Below are positions 33,002-42,070 of a stretch of DNA of 64,000 nt, piece by piece. Both the position numbers and the translations under genes were made by a program. The DNA is from Neisseria bacilliformis. GTDB lineage: Bacteria; Pseudomonadota; Gammaproteobacteria; Burkholderiales; Neisseriaceae. The DNA lies in NCBI RefSeq assembly GCF_014055025.1, contig NZ_CP059571.1, positions 310,001 through 374,000 on the forward strand, given 5' to 3'. Position 1 is the stretch's first letter, and each line of letters starts with the position of its first letter. Below the pieces are notes generated by a model. It made no database searches and was not told the DNA's origin. It worked only from the letters and a program-made list of their open reading frames with translations.

Positions 33002-35029
33002 TTAAAAGGTGTAGCGCAGGTTGGTGTACCAGCTGCGGCCGGGCATGGGGTAGCCGTCGGTGAGTTCGTATTTTTTGTCGGTGATGTTGTCGAGGCCGAT
33101 TTCCCAGCTGAGGCCGTCGCGGATGTTCCAAACGGCTTTGGCATCGTACACGGCGTAGCCGCCGAGTTTGCGGGTGCTGCTGCCGTAGGCGGAGCGGCGG
33201 CCGCTTTCGAGGCGGGCGTTGGCGGCAAGGGTGAGGTGGCGGCTGGGGCGGTATTCGGCGAAGGCGTCGGCTTTGTGGACGGGGGTGCCGGTGAGGACGG
33301 TGCCGCCGTCGAGGTCTTTGCGGTTGAGGTAGCCGTAGCCGAGGCCGAGTGTCCATTGGCTGCCGATGTTTTGGCGCAGGCTGATTTCCGCGCCGGTGTG
33401 GCGGGTGCGGCCGATGTTTTGCGCCTGGTTGCAGTAGCCGCGTGTGCCGGAGCGGCGGCAGGCGTTGCGGGTGGGTTCGGGGACGAGGGCGTTTTGGATT
33501 TCGTTGCTCAGGCGGCTGTAAAACACGGCGGCTTCTGCCTGCGCGCCCTGCCAGGGCTGCCCTTTCCAGCCGAGTTCGATGTGGCGGGCGCGCTCGGATT
33601 TCAAATCGGGGTTGGGGAGGGCGCGTCCCATGCGGAAGGAGTAGCGGTCTTTGATGCTGGGGAAGCGGGATTTGCTGGATACGGTGGCGTAGACCATTTG
33701 GTTTTCTGCGGGGCGGTAGCTGAGTTCAATGAGGCCGTTCAGGGAGTGGGTTTTGCCTTTTTGGTAGCCGGCGGGCAGTTCTTTGGCGGCGAGGTGCTCG
33801 TAGTCGGCACTGCTGCGCAGCCGCCATTGGGGGGTGAAGTCGATTTGGTGTTCGACGGCAAACTGGTGGGCGGCATCGCGGAAGCGGGTTTCTTTTTCCT
33901 GGTCGTGGTGGCGGTTGGTTTTGTATTGGTAGCCGAACTGTAAGAGTTGGTTTTGGAAGGCGGAGGTGGAGAAGTTGACGCTCGCGCCGAGGGTGCGGTC
34001 TTTGTAGGGGCTGAGGGCGGCGTCGGGGGTGGTGTAGCTGCTGTCGGTGTAGGACTGCATGCCGTTTTTGTAGCTGTCGTGGTAGAGGCGCACTTTGAGG
34101 CGGTTGGCCTGCCCCAGTGCGGTGTTGCCGATGAAGTAGAAGCTGTCTTTGTCCCAGTAGGGCCAGCGCCAGTAGCGGGCTTGGCTGTTGGGGGCGTCTC
34201 CTGTGTACACGGGCTGTTGTTTTTCGCTGCGGATGCCGCTGTATCCGAGGGCGTATTCGTCGGTTTCGTTGGGGGTGAGGCCGAATTTCAGGGAGTAGTG
34301 GCGGTCGGTGCGGCCGGCGTTTTCGCGGTAGCGACCGGTGTCGGTGGGGCGGGCTTTGAGGTCGCTGAAATCTTTGGGCAGCCTGAAACGGTTCTGGTGC
34401 AGGTAGGCGAAGCCGCCCTGTACGTAGAAGCGTTCGGTGGCAGAGCCGAGGTTGAGTGAGACGTTACGGCCGCTGCTGTCATCCAGGCCGACCTGTGCGC
34501 TGCCTTCAAAGGCTTTCTGCGGTTTGCGGGTAACGAGGTTGATCGCGCCGCCCATGGTGTTGAAGCCGTACATCAGCGATGCGCCGGCTTTGGCGGTGCG
34601 GATTTCGGCGAGGCCGGGGGTGGGGAAGCGGGCGAAGTCGACGTAGCCGTCGTAGGGGACGTATTGCGGGATGCCGTCGAGAAACAGGGGCACTTGGCGG
34701 GCGTCGAAGCCGCGCACGCGGATGCCGGTTTCGTTGCGGCCGCCGGAAAAGTCGATGCTGACGCCCGGCTGGGTGGCGAGTGCCTGGGCGATGTCCCGGC
34801 TGTTGCTGCGGCGGATGTCTGCGGCGCGGACGACGCTTTCGTCCGCCGCCGTGTCGCGCCGCCCGCGCACGGTGATTTCGCCCAGCGTAAAGACGGACTC
34901 GGCGGCGGCTTTGGGGCTGTTCTGGCTGTCGACAGGGGTATCGGCGGGATTGTCGGCAAATGCCTGCGGGGCAAAGGCGGCGGCCAAGAGGGCGAGCAGG
35001 ACGGGATTGGGGCGGGGGGTCGGGTTCAT
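33002..35029 (-). CDS. TonB-dependent outer-membrane receptor
   Basis: The 675-residue protein has a signal peptide (residues 1-25, ending QAFA), a plug domain (about 50-165; GEITVRGRR, QALATQPGVSID, GIRVRGFDARQVPLFLDG) and a 22-strand barrel ending in NLRYTF with the terminal Phe expected for BAM. Substrate is probably a metal chelate or siderophore; it cannot be named. A GCAGCCTGAA word lies inside the gene at 34378-34387. No Fur box was recognised upstream. Confidence 0.9.
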   Translation of the reverse strand: MNPTPRPNPVLLALLAAAFAPQAFADNPADTPVDSQNSPKAAAESVFTLGEITVRGRRDTAADESVVRAADIRRSNSRDIAQALATQPGVSIDFSGGRNETGIRVRGFDARQVPLFLDGIPQYVPYDGYVDFARFPTPGLAEIRTAKAGASLMYGFNTMGGAINLVTRKPQKAFEGSAQVGLDDSSGRNVSLNLGSATERFYVQGGFAYLHQNRFRLPKDFSDLKARPTDTGRYRENAGRTDRHYSLKFGLTPNETDEYALGYSGIRSEKQQPVYTGDAPNSQARYWRWPYWDKDSFYFIGNTALGQANRLKVRLYHDSYKNGMQSYTDSSYTTPDAALSPYKDRTLGASVNFSTSAFQNQLLQFGYQYKTNRHHDQEKETRFRDAAHQFAVEHQIDFTPQWRLRSSADYEHLAAKELPAGYQKGKTHSLNGLIELSYRPAENQMVYATVSSKSRFPSIKDRYSFRMGRALPNPDLKSERARHIELGWKGQPWQGAQAEAAVFYSRLSNEIQNALVPEPTRNACRRSGTRGYCNQAQNIGRTRHTGAEISLRQNIGSQWTLGLGYGYLNRKDLDGGTVLTGTPVHKADAFAEYRPSRHLTLAANARLESGRRSAYGSSTRKLGGYAVYDAKAVWNIRDGLSWEIGLDNITDKKYELTDGYPMPGRSWYTNLRYTF

Positions 35030-35355
35030 GGTGGTTTGTAAGGTTTAGTTAAGATTTGGTGAATGTAACGCGGTATGCGCTTGGCTGTTATCAGCCGATG
35101 GGATTAGGCCGTCTGAAAACTGGGGATGCGTTTTAACGCCGGTGAAGTTTCGTTTTCAGACGGCCTTTCGGTTTTCAGACGGCCTCGACTGTGCCGTTTT
35201 GCATGGCGGATAAGGATGGCGGCAGGCAGGCGGCGGCTGCCGGACGGCAAAGAGGCCGTCTGAAAAACGTCTGCGGCGTGGGGCAACGGCGAAACGGGTT
35301 TTTCAGACGGCCTGTTATATAATCCGCGCTTTCGTTTTTCCGCCGGATTTCTGCC
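35030..35355. other. Spacer between the TonB receptor and dnaE
   Basis: It contains two DUS pairs (35106-35166 and about 35253-35308) and one extra DUS near 35174. A TATAAT-like TATATAAT near 35315 may be part of the dnaE promoter. All uptake words here are of the resident type. Confidence 0.5.
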
Positions 35356-38300
35356 ATGACTGCCCCCGTTTACATTCCCCTGCGCCTGCATACCGAGTTT
35401 TCGATTACCGACGGCATGGTGCGTATCAAAGAAGTGGTGAAAAAGGCGCAGGAGTATGGTTTCCCCGCGCTGGGCATCAGCGATTTGATGAACGAGTTTG
35501 CGCTGGTGAAGTTTTACAAAGCCTGCCGTGGGGCGGGGATCAAGCCGGTTGGGGCGGCGGATGTGTGGATCGGCAATCCGGCCGCGCCCGACAAGCCATT
35601 TCGGGCGATGCTGATTATCCGCAATGAGGCGGGTTATCTGCGTTTGAGCGAGCTTTTAACGGCGGCTTATGTGGGCGAGGGGCGCAATCTGCACCATGCC
35701 GAGTTAAACCCCGAATGGCTGGATTCGGGCGACAACAGTGGGCTGATCTGTCTTTCTGGCGCGCATTTGGGCGAAATGGGCGTGAATCTGTTGAACGGCA
35801 ACGAAGACGCGGCGCGTGCGGCGGCGTTGAAGTATGCGGCGTGGTTCCCCAATGCGTTCTATCTGGAGCTGCAACGCCTGCCCGAACGCCCCGAATGGGA
35901 GGCTTGCGTTTCGGGCAGCGTGAAGCTGGCGGAGGAATTGGGTTTGCCGGTGGTGGCGACGCATCCGACGCAGTTTATGAGCCGCGATGATTTCAACGCA
36001 CACGAGGCGCGGGTGTGCATCGCGGGCGGCTGGGTGCTGACGGACAAGAAACGTCCGCGCGATTTTACGCCGAGCCAGTTTTTCATCCCGCCGGAAACGA
36101 TGCTGGAACGTTTCGCCGACTTGCCCGAAGCCTTGGAAAACACGGTGGAAATTGCCAAACGCTGCAATATCCATATCACGCTGGGCAAAAACTTCCTGCC
36201 CCTGTTCCCGACGCCCGACGGTCTGTCGCTCGACGATTATCTGGTGAAACTCTCCAACGAGGGCTTGCAGGAACGCATGGTTCAGCTTTATCCCGATGAG
36301 GCGGAACGGGCGGCGAAAATGCCGGAATATCAGGAGCGGCTGGATTTTGAGTTGAACATCATCATCCAGATGAAATTCCCCGGCTATTTCCTTATCGTAC
36401 AAGACTTTATCAACTGGGCGAAAACGCACGGCTGTCCGGTCGGGCCGGGACGCGGTTCGGGCGCGGGTTCGCTGGTGGCGTATTCGCTGAAGATTACCGA
36501 CCTCGATCCGCTGAAATACGCGCTGCTGTTCGAGCGTTTCTTGAACCCCGAACGCGTTTCCATGCCTGACTTCGACGTGGACTTCTGTCAGGCAAACCGC
36601 GGGCGCGTGATTGAATATGTGCGCGAAAAATACGGCGCGGAAGCGGTGAGCCAGATTGTTACTTTCGGCACGATGTCGTCCAAAGCCGTGATCCGCGATG
36701 TGGGGCGCGTGCTGGAGCTGCCGTTTACCCTGTGCGACAAACTGTCTAAGCTGATTCCGCTGGAAGCCAACAAACCTTTGGGTTTGGACGATGCAATGAA
36801 GGCGGAGCCGCAGATTCAGGAATTGATTGAAGCGGAAGAAGCGGACGAACTGATTACGCTGGCGAAAAAGCTGGAAGATTTGACGCGCGGTCTGGGCATG
36901 CACGCAGGCGGCGTGTTGATTGCGCCGGGTAAGATTTCCGATTACAGCCCCGTGTATCAGGCAGACGAATCCGCTTCGCCCGTATCGATGTACGACAAGG
37001 GCGACGTGGAAGACGTGGGCTTGGTGAAGTTCGACTTTTTGGGCCTGCGCAACCTCACCATCATCGAAATGGCGCAGGACAACATCAAAGCCACCACCGG
37101 CGATATTGTCGATGTGGGCACAATCCCGCTCGACGACCAAGCCGCCTACAAAATCTTCCGCGATGCGAACACCACCGCCGTATTCCAGTTCGAATCGACC
37201 GGCATGAAAAAAATGCTGAAAACGGCGCACACCACCAAGTTTGAAGAACTTATCGCCTTCGTATCGCTCTACCGTCCCGGCCCGATGGACAACATCCCCG
37301 ACTTCGTCGCGCGTATGAAGGGTCAGGAATTCCAATACATCCACCCGCTGCTCGAAGACATCCTCGCGCCGACCTACGGCATTATGGTGTATCAGGAACA
37401 AGTGATGCAGGCGGCGCAGATTATCGGCGGCTACTCGCTCGGCGGCGCGGACTTGCTGCGTCGTGCCATGGGTAAGAAAAAGCCCGAAGAAATGGTGAAA
37501 CACCGCGAAATCTTCGCCGAAGGCGCGGCAAAACAAGGCATTTCGCGCGAAAAATCCGACGAAATCTTCAACTACATGGAAAAATTCGCCGGCTACGGTT
37601 TCAACAAATCCCACGCCGCCGCCTACGCCCTGATTTCCTACCAGACCGCATGGCTCAAGGCGCACTACCCCGCCGAATTTATGGCGGCAACCATGTCGTC
37701 TGAATTGGACAACACCGACCAGCTCAAACACTTTTACGACGACTGCCGCGCCAACGGCATCACCTTTCTGCCGCCCGACATCAACGAATCGTCCTACCGC
37801 TTTGTGCCCGACGGCAACAAACAGATCCGCTACGCCCTCGGCGCAATCAAAGGCACGGGTGAAGCGGCGGTGGAATCCATCATCGCCGCCCGAGAAGCCG
37901 GCGGAAAATTCACAGGGTTGTTGGATTTTTGCGAGCGCGTCGGCAAAGACCACATGAACCGCCGCACCCTCGAAGCCCTGATACGCGGCGGCGCGTTCGA
38001 CAGCATCGAGCCCAACCGCGCCATGTTGATGGCCAACATCGATTTAGCGATGGAAAATGCCGACCAAAAAGCCGCCAACGCCAATCAGGGCGGGCTTTTC
38101 GACATGATGGATGACGCGATCGAGCCGGTGAAACTCTCCGCCGCCCCCGCGTGGAGCGAATCGGAGAAACTCGCCGAAGAAAAAACCGTGATCGGCTTTT
38201 ACCTCTCCGGCCACCCTTTCGCGCCCTACGAACAGGAAATCCGCCGCTTCGCCCCCGTGTCATTAGGCCGTCTGAAAACGCAGGACAGCGTGCGCGTGGC

Positions 38301-38784
38301 CGGCTTCGCCACCGGCGTGCGCACCATGAACGGCAAAAGCGGCCGCTTCGCCATCGTCCAGCTCGAAGACCGCAGCGGCTTTGCCGAAGTGAGCGTTTCG
38401 GGCGAACTGCTCGAAGAAGCGCGCGAGCGGCTCAAAGCCGACCAAATCCTCATCGCCGAATGCCGCGTCAGCCACAGCGACTACAACGGCGGCGAGCTGC
38501 GCATCCGCGCCAACAGCATCATGACCCTGCCGCAGGCGCGCGAAAAATTCGCCCGCAGCCTCACCCTCACCGCCACCCCCGAGGCCGACATCCCCGCCCT
38601 CGCCGCCCTGCTCGAATCCGCCCGCAAAACCGGCGGCGGCATCCCCCTGCGCCTGCGCTACCGCAACGGCGGCGCGTCGGGCGAAATCGACCTGCAAAAC
38701 CAATGGCAGATCGAAGCCCGCGCCGAACTTTTCGAGCAGCTGCAAAGCCTGCTCGGCGAATACGGCGTCAGCGTCGGCTGGTAA
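35356..38784 (+). CDS. dnaE: DNA polymerase III alpha subunit
   Basis: The 1142-residue protein has the N-terminal PHP domain (LHTEFSITDGM), the polymerase core with GPGRGSGAGSLVAY and the catalytic PDFDVDFCQ, the FEELIAFVSLYRPGPMD segment, an HhH region (GKDHMNRRTLEALIRGGAFD) and an OB fold near residue 970. It replicates the chromosome. A DUS occurs in frame at LGRLKT (about 38265), in the linker before the OB fold. The ATG at 35356 is the start; the family is normally about 1160 residues. Confidence 0.97.
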   Translation: MTAPVYIPLRLHTEFSITDGMVRIKEVVKKAQEYGFPALGISDLMNEFALVKFYKACRGAGIKPVGAADVWIGNPAAPDKPFRAMLIIRNEAGYLRLSELLTAAYVGEGRNLHHAELNPEWLDSGDNSGLICLSGAHLGEMGVNLLNGNEDAARAAALKYAAWFPNAFYLELQRLPERPEWEACVSGSVKLAEELGLPVVATHPTQFMSRDDFNAHEARVCIAGGWVLTDKKRPRDFTPSQFFIPPETMLERFADLPEALENTVEIAKRCNIHITLGKNFLPLFPTPDGLSLDDYLVKLSNEGLQERMVQLYPDEAERAAKMPEYQERLDFELNIIIQMKFPGYFLIVQDFINWAKTHGCPVGPGRGSGAGSLVAYSLKITDLDPLKYALLFERFLNPERVSMPDFDVDFCQANRGRVIEYVREKYGAEAVSQIVTFGTMSSKAVIRDVGRVLELPFTLCDKLSKLIPLEANKPLGLDDAMKAEPQIQELIEAEEADELITLAKKLEDLTRGLGMHAGGVLIAPGKISDYSPVYQADESASPVSMYDKGDVEDVGLVKFDFLGLRNLTIIEMAQDNIKATTGDIVDVGTIPLDDQAAYKIFRDANTTAVFQFESTGMKKMLKTAHTTKFEELIAFVSLYRPGPMDNIPDFVARMKGQEFQYIHPLLEDILAPTYGIMVYQEQVMQAAQIIGGYSLGGADLLRRAMGKKKPEEMVKHREIFAEGAAKQGISREKSDEIFNYMEKFAGYGFNKSHAAAYALISYQTAWLKAHYPAEFMAATMSSELDNTDQLKHFYDDCRANGITFLPPDINESSYRFVPDGNKQIRYALGAIKGTGEAAVESIIAAREAGGKFTGLLDFCERVGKDHMNRRTLEALIRGGAFDSIEPNRAMLMANIDLAMENADQKAANANQGGLFDMMDDAIEPVKLSAAPAWSESEKLAEEKTVIGFYLSGHPFAPYEQEIRRFAPVSLGRLKTQDSVRVAGFATGVRTMNGKSGRFAIVQLEDRSGFAEVSVSGELLEEARERLKADQILIAECRVSHSDYNGGELRIRANSIMTLPQAREKFARSLTLTATPEADIPALAALLESARKTGGGIPLRLRYRNGGASGEIDLQNQWQIEARAELFEQLQSLLGEYGVSVGW

Positions 38785-38796
38785 AACGGCGTTGGA

Positions 38797-38826
38797 GCCG
38801 TCTGAAAACCGTTTTTCAGACGGCCT
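38797..38826. terminator. DUS pair after dnaE
   Basis: Opposed DUS copies form a hairpin 12 bases after the stop codon. Two more DUS copies follow before mnmE. Confidence 0.6.
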
Positions 38827-38971
38827 CAACGCCGAATGCGCCACGCCGTGCAAACAAAATCCCGCCGCCGCCATGCCCTTTCAGACGGCCTCAAAACCCG
38901 CAGAGGCCGTCTGAAAACCGTTAAAACATTCCGGCGCAAACCAAGCCCGCAAACCGAACAGAAAGACCGCC

Positions 38972-40336
38972 ATGTCCGCCACCCCCCAAACCATCGCCGC
39001 CGTCGCCACCGCCCCCGGGCGTGGCGGCGTGGGCGTTATCCGCATTTCCGGCAAACACCTGCTGCCGCTGGCGCAGCAGATCAGCGGCGGCAAAACCCCG
39101 CAGCCGCGCCTTGCCCTCTACACCGATTTTTACGACGCAGAGAAACGCACCATCGACAGCGGCCTGATGCTCTATTTCGCCGCGCCCGCCAGCTTTACCG
39201 GCGAGGATGTCATCGAACTGCAAGGCCACGGCGGGCCGGTGGTCATGCAGATGCTGCTGTCGCGCTGTTTGGAATTGGGCGCGCGCCTTGCCGAGCCGGG
39301 CGAATTCACCAAACGCGCCTTTCTCAATAACAAACTCGACTTGGCGCAGGCCGAAAGCGTGGCCGACCTGATTGACGCGTCCAGCCAGTCCGCAGCCCGC
39401 ATGGCCGTGCGCTCGCTCAAAGGCGCGTTTTCCCAACACATTCACGCGCTTGTGGACGACCTGATTACGCTGCGGATGCTGGTGGAAGCCACGCTCGACT
39501 TTCCTGAAGAAGACATCGACTTTCTCGAAGAGGCCGACGCGCGCGGCAAGCTGGAAAACCTGCAAGGCCGTCTGAAAGCTGTATTGGCGCAGGCGCAGCA
39601 GGGCGCAGTGTTGCGTGAAGGCATGAATGTGGTGTTGGTGGGCGCACCCAACGTCGGCAAATCCAGCCTGCTCAACGCACTGGCGGGCGACGACATCGCC
39701 ATCGTTACCGACATCGCCGGCACCACGCGCGACACCGTGCGCGAACAAATCACCCTCGACGGCGTGCCCGTGCATATCACCGACACCGCCGGCCTGCGCG
39801 ACACCGACGACACCGTGGAAAAAATCGGCATCGAGCGCAGCGGCAAAGCCCTCGCCCAAGCCGATGTCGCCCTGATTCTGATCGATCCCGCCGAAGGGCT
39901 GAACCAAAAAACCCGCGACATCCTCGCCGCGCTGCCCGGAAATCTGAAAAAAATCGAAGTGCACAACAAAATCGATTTAAGCGGCGGCACGCCCGAGTTT
40001 TCAGACGTCCTTTGCAGCGAAAGCGGCGCGGACACCCTTATCCGCCTGTCTGCCAAAACCGGCGCGGGCCTGGATCTGCTCAAACGTGCCCTGTTGCAGC
40101 AAATCGGCTGGCAGGGCGAAAGCGAAGGACTGTTCCTCGCCCGCCGCCGCCACACCGCCGCCCTCGAAGCCGCGCAAACCGAGCTGGAACACGCCGCCCG
40201 CTGCGGCAACCACCAAATCGAGCTGCTGGCCGAACACCTGCGCCTCGCCCAAGCCGCGTGCAGCGAAATCACCGGCGAATTCACCGCCGACGACCTCTTG
40301 GGCGTGATTTTCTCGCGCTTCTGTATCGGCAAATGA
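38972..40336 (+). CDS. mnmE: tRNA modification GTPase MnmE
   Basis: The 454-residue protein has an N-terminal folate-binding domain ([21 protein letters not shown]), a helical domain, an inserted GTPase (GAPNVGKS at 224-231, AGTTRD, DTAGLR, NKID) and the C-terminal CIGK motif. With MnmG it modifies U34 of certain tRNAs. A DUS lies in frame at GRLKA (about 39566). A mutated DUS (TTCAGACGTCC) is at about 40000. The ATG at 38972 starts the family motif. Confidence 0.97.
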   Translation: MSATPQTIAAVATAPGRGGVGVIRISGKHLLPLAQQISGGKTPQPRLALYTDFYDAEKRTIDSGLMLYFAAPASFTGEDVIELQGHGGPVVMQMLLSRCLELGARLAEPGEFTKRAFLNNKLDLAQAESVADLIDASSQSAARMAVRSLKGAFSQHIHALVDDLITLRMLVEATLDFPEEDIDFLEEADARGKLENLQGRLKAVLAQAQQGAVLREGMNVVLVGAPNVGKSSLLNALAGDDIAIVTDIAGTTRDTVREQITLDGVPVHITDTAGLRDTDDTVEKIGIERSGKALAQADVALILIDPAEGLNQKTRDILAALPGNLKKIEVHNKIDLSGGTPEFSDVLCSESGADTLIRLSAKTGAGLDLLKRALLQQIGWQGESEGLFLARRRHTAALEAAQTELEHAARCGNHQIELLAEHLRLAQAACSEITGEFTADDLLGVIFSRFCIGK

Positions 40337-40352
40337 AAAAGGCCGTCTGAAC

Positions 40353-40694
40353 ATGAAAAAACACCTGTTTGCCCTGTTGCTTGCCGTTTGTGCCACCGCG
40401 CAGGCCGAAGTGTGCATTAACGTGATTTGCAGCGGCGACGAAGAGCGCGAACGGCAGGCCGCCGCAGAATTGTCTGCCGAATTGCAGCGCAGCCAAACCC
40501 TGCTCGAACCCCACCGCTTTGCCGGACTCGTGCACACGCAGCAGACATGGGAAACCTTTGTCAAAGAAGACTGCCGCTACAACCATACCCGCTATGTGCA
40601 ATATTCCCGACACACCTGTTTCATGAAACACTACCGCGACCGTCTCGAAGAAATCAGGCAGCGTAACGATTTGTTTATAAAAAGCATGCAGTAA
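40353..40694 (+). CDS. Small exported protein, LprI/DUF1311-like
   Basis: The 113-residue protein has a signal peptide (residues 1-18, ending AQA) and four cysteines. The pattern QTWETFVKEDCRY...CFMKHYRDRLEEI resembles LprI N-terminal domain proteins, some of which inhibit lysozyme; the similarity is weak. The gene starts 16 bases after mnmE. A DUS fills the spacer where a ribosome binding site would be, so translation may be low or coupled. Confidence 0.65.
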   Translation: MKKHLFALLLAVCATAQAEVCINVICSGDEERERQAAAELSAELQRSQTLLEPHRFAGLVHTQQTWETFVKEDCRYNHTRYVQYSRHTCFMKHYRDRLEEIRQRNDLFIKSMQ

Positions 40695-40945
40695 TACTTT
40701 CAGACGGCCTGTTGTTTAAACGGCAGAAACCGCGTGCGTCGCCTCGGGGCGACACACCCTACGTATGGTTCGGCACGGGCGGGATTCGGCCGCCGAGGTA
40801 GGGTGTGTGGCGCAGCCACGCACGCGGTTGCTGTATTGCGGCGGTTGCCCGGGCGGCTGTTTGCCGCAAAGAGGCCGTCTGAAAAAACGAAATATGTTTT
40901 TTCAGACGGCCTCTGGTTATTGTGTCGCCGCTGCGCGGCGGCGGT
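40695..40945. other. Repeat-filled spacer
   Basis: It contains two opposed GTAGGGTGTGT-family arms (about 40729-40760 and 40799-40828) and a DUS pair (40872-40912). No gene seen. Confidence 0.55.
40872..40912. terminator. Inverted DUS pair
   Basis: Opposed DUS copies around an ACGAAATATG loop, located after the DUF2750 gene 3' end (minus strand). Confidence 0.6.
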
Positions 40946-41413
40946 TCAGTTCAGCCGTTTCTGTCCGGCCATTTCGCGCTCCCATTCGAGGCGGTAGTTC
41001 ATCAGTTCGCCGTAGCCGTCGATCAGTTCGGTGCACTGCATCTGTTCGGCGGCGTCGAGGATGTCGGCCAGCACTTCCACGGGTTCGATTTCGAGGCCGT
41101 AGAGTTCGGGGTCGAAGTCCACGCCCAGGAGTACGGCGTCCTGGTCCATACTGACCAGCCATTCGTGCAGGAAAAAATCCAGCGGCAGTTCTTCGATTTC
41201 GTAGTCGGCCCATTCTTCGGCGGTGCAGGCTTCGGCGGCGGCGCGTTCGTGCCAGACGCAGAATACGGGCACAGGTTCACCGTCGTCTTCTTCATATTCG
41301 GTGGACGGGCATTCGGCCACGTCTTCGTCCAAAACGAGGGTGTAGACGGTCTGCGTGCCGAGTATGGCGCGGATGAAGCGGTTGTAGTCTTCGTCTTGCG
41401 GGTGGGGGAACAT
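40946..41413 (-). CDS. DUF2750-like protein
   Basis: The 155-residue acidic protein starts MFPHPQDEDYNRFIRAI and has VFCVWHERAAAEA, EELPLDFFLHEWL and GVDFDPELYGLEIEP, a pattern like DUF2750 proteins. No function is known. There is no signal peptide, so it is probably cytoplasmic. It starts 9 bases after the darP stop, so the two are co-transcribed. The ATG at 41413 has an AGGAAAA site. Confidence 0.65.
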   Translation of the reverse strand: MFPHPQDEDYNRFIRAILGTQTVYTLVLDEDVAECPSTEYEEDDGEPVPVFCVWHERAAAEACTAEEWADYEIEELPLDFFLHEWLVSMDQDAVLLGVDFDPELYGLEIEPVEVLADILDAAEQMQCTELIDGYGELMNYRLEWEREMAGQKRLN

Positions 41414-41422
41414 GGTTTTTCC

Positions 41423-41968
41423 TTATTCTGCGGGGTGTTGCAGGCCGTCTGAAATGTGGTTTTCAGACGGCCTCTGCGCTTCCATGGCGGCTTTGAGTGC
41501 CTGATAGAGGGCGCGGAAGTGTTTGGGGGGCTTGCCAAGCTCTTTTTCTTTGCGGGCGTTGCGGATGAGGGTGCGCAGCACACTCAGGTCGGCTTCGGGA
41601 TGGTCGGCGGCAAAGGCGGTGAAGGCTTCGTCGTTTCCGATGAGGCGTTCGCGCATGTGTTCGACGCGCTGCAAAAAGGCGTTGTGGGCGTGGTTTTCGC
41701 CTTTGAGGCGGGCGAGGAAGTCGCGGATGGGGGCGGGGTCGGTTTCGCGCATCAGGCGGCCGATGTATTGGTTCTGCCGTTTGAGCGCGCCGTTGGCGGT
41801 GATTTTTTTGTAGTCGCGCACGGCTTGGTACAGGTCTTCGGGCAGGCCGATTTTTTTCAGCGTGTCGTCCGAGAGGCGGGTGAGCTCCATGCCCAGATCC
41901 TGCAAGTCGTTCATGCGTTTTTTCATTTGGGTTTTGCTGACCCACTCTTCGTTGTCGGTTTCGCTCAT
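41423..41968 (-). CDS. darP: Ribosome-associated protein DarP (YjgA)
   Basis: The 181-residue protein matches the YjgA/DUF615 family: EEWVSKTQMKKRMNDLQDLGMEL, ITANGALKRQNQYIGRLMR and a C-terminal LIRNARKEKELGKPPK. It assists late 50S subunit assembly. The last 15 residues are encoded by an inverted DUS pair (41444-41453 and 41462-41471), which extends the protein with non-family sequence. ATG 41968 was chosen because the family signature begins there; the open frame upstream overlaps pmbA. Confidence 0.88.
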   Translation of the reverse strand: MSETDNEEWVSKTQMKKRMNDLQDLGMELTRLSDDTLKKIGLPEDLYQAVRDYKKITANGALKRQNQYIGRLMRETDPAPIRDFLARLKGENHAHNAFLQRVEHMRERLIGNDEAFTAFAADHPEADLSVLRTLIRNARKEKELGKPPKHFRALYQALKAAMEAQRPSENHISDGLQHPAE

Positions 41969-42070
41969 TTTGCGCTGTGCGGTTGGTTGCGGCAGGGGCG
42001 GCATTTTAGCAGCAATATCCGCCGCGCGCGGGTAAAATGCCGCCCGATGATTATGTGCCACGGAGAGATT

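Noticed and set aside
35030-35100. Fur box upstream of the TonB receptor
   Set aside because: The AT-rich part lacks a recognisable GATAAT-type 19-mer. Iron control is possible but not supported by the sequence.
35704-37953. Long open frame (749 codons) antisense to dnaE
   Set aside because: It mirrors a GC-rich gene with clear DnaE motifs. Antisense frames stay open by codon bias, and no domain is visible in it.
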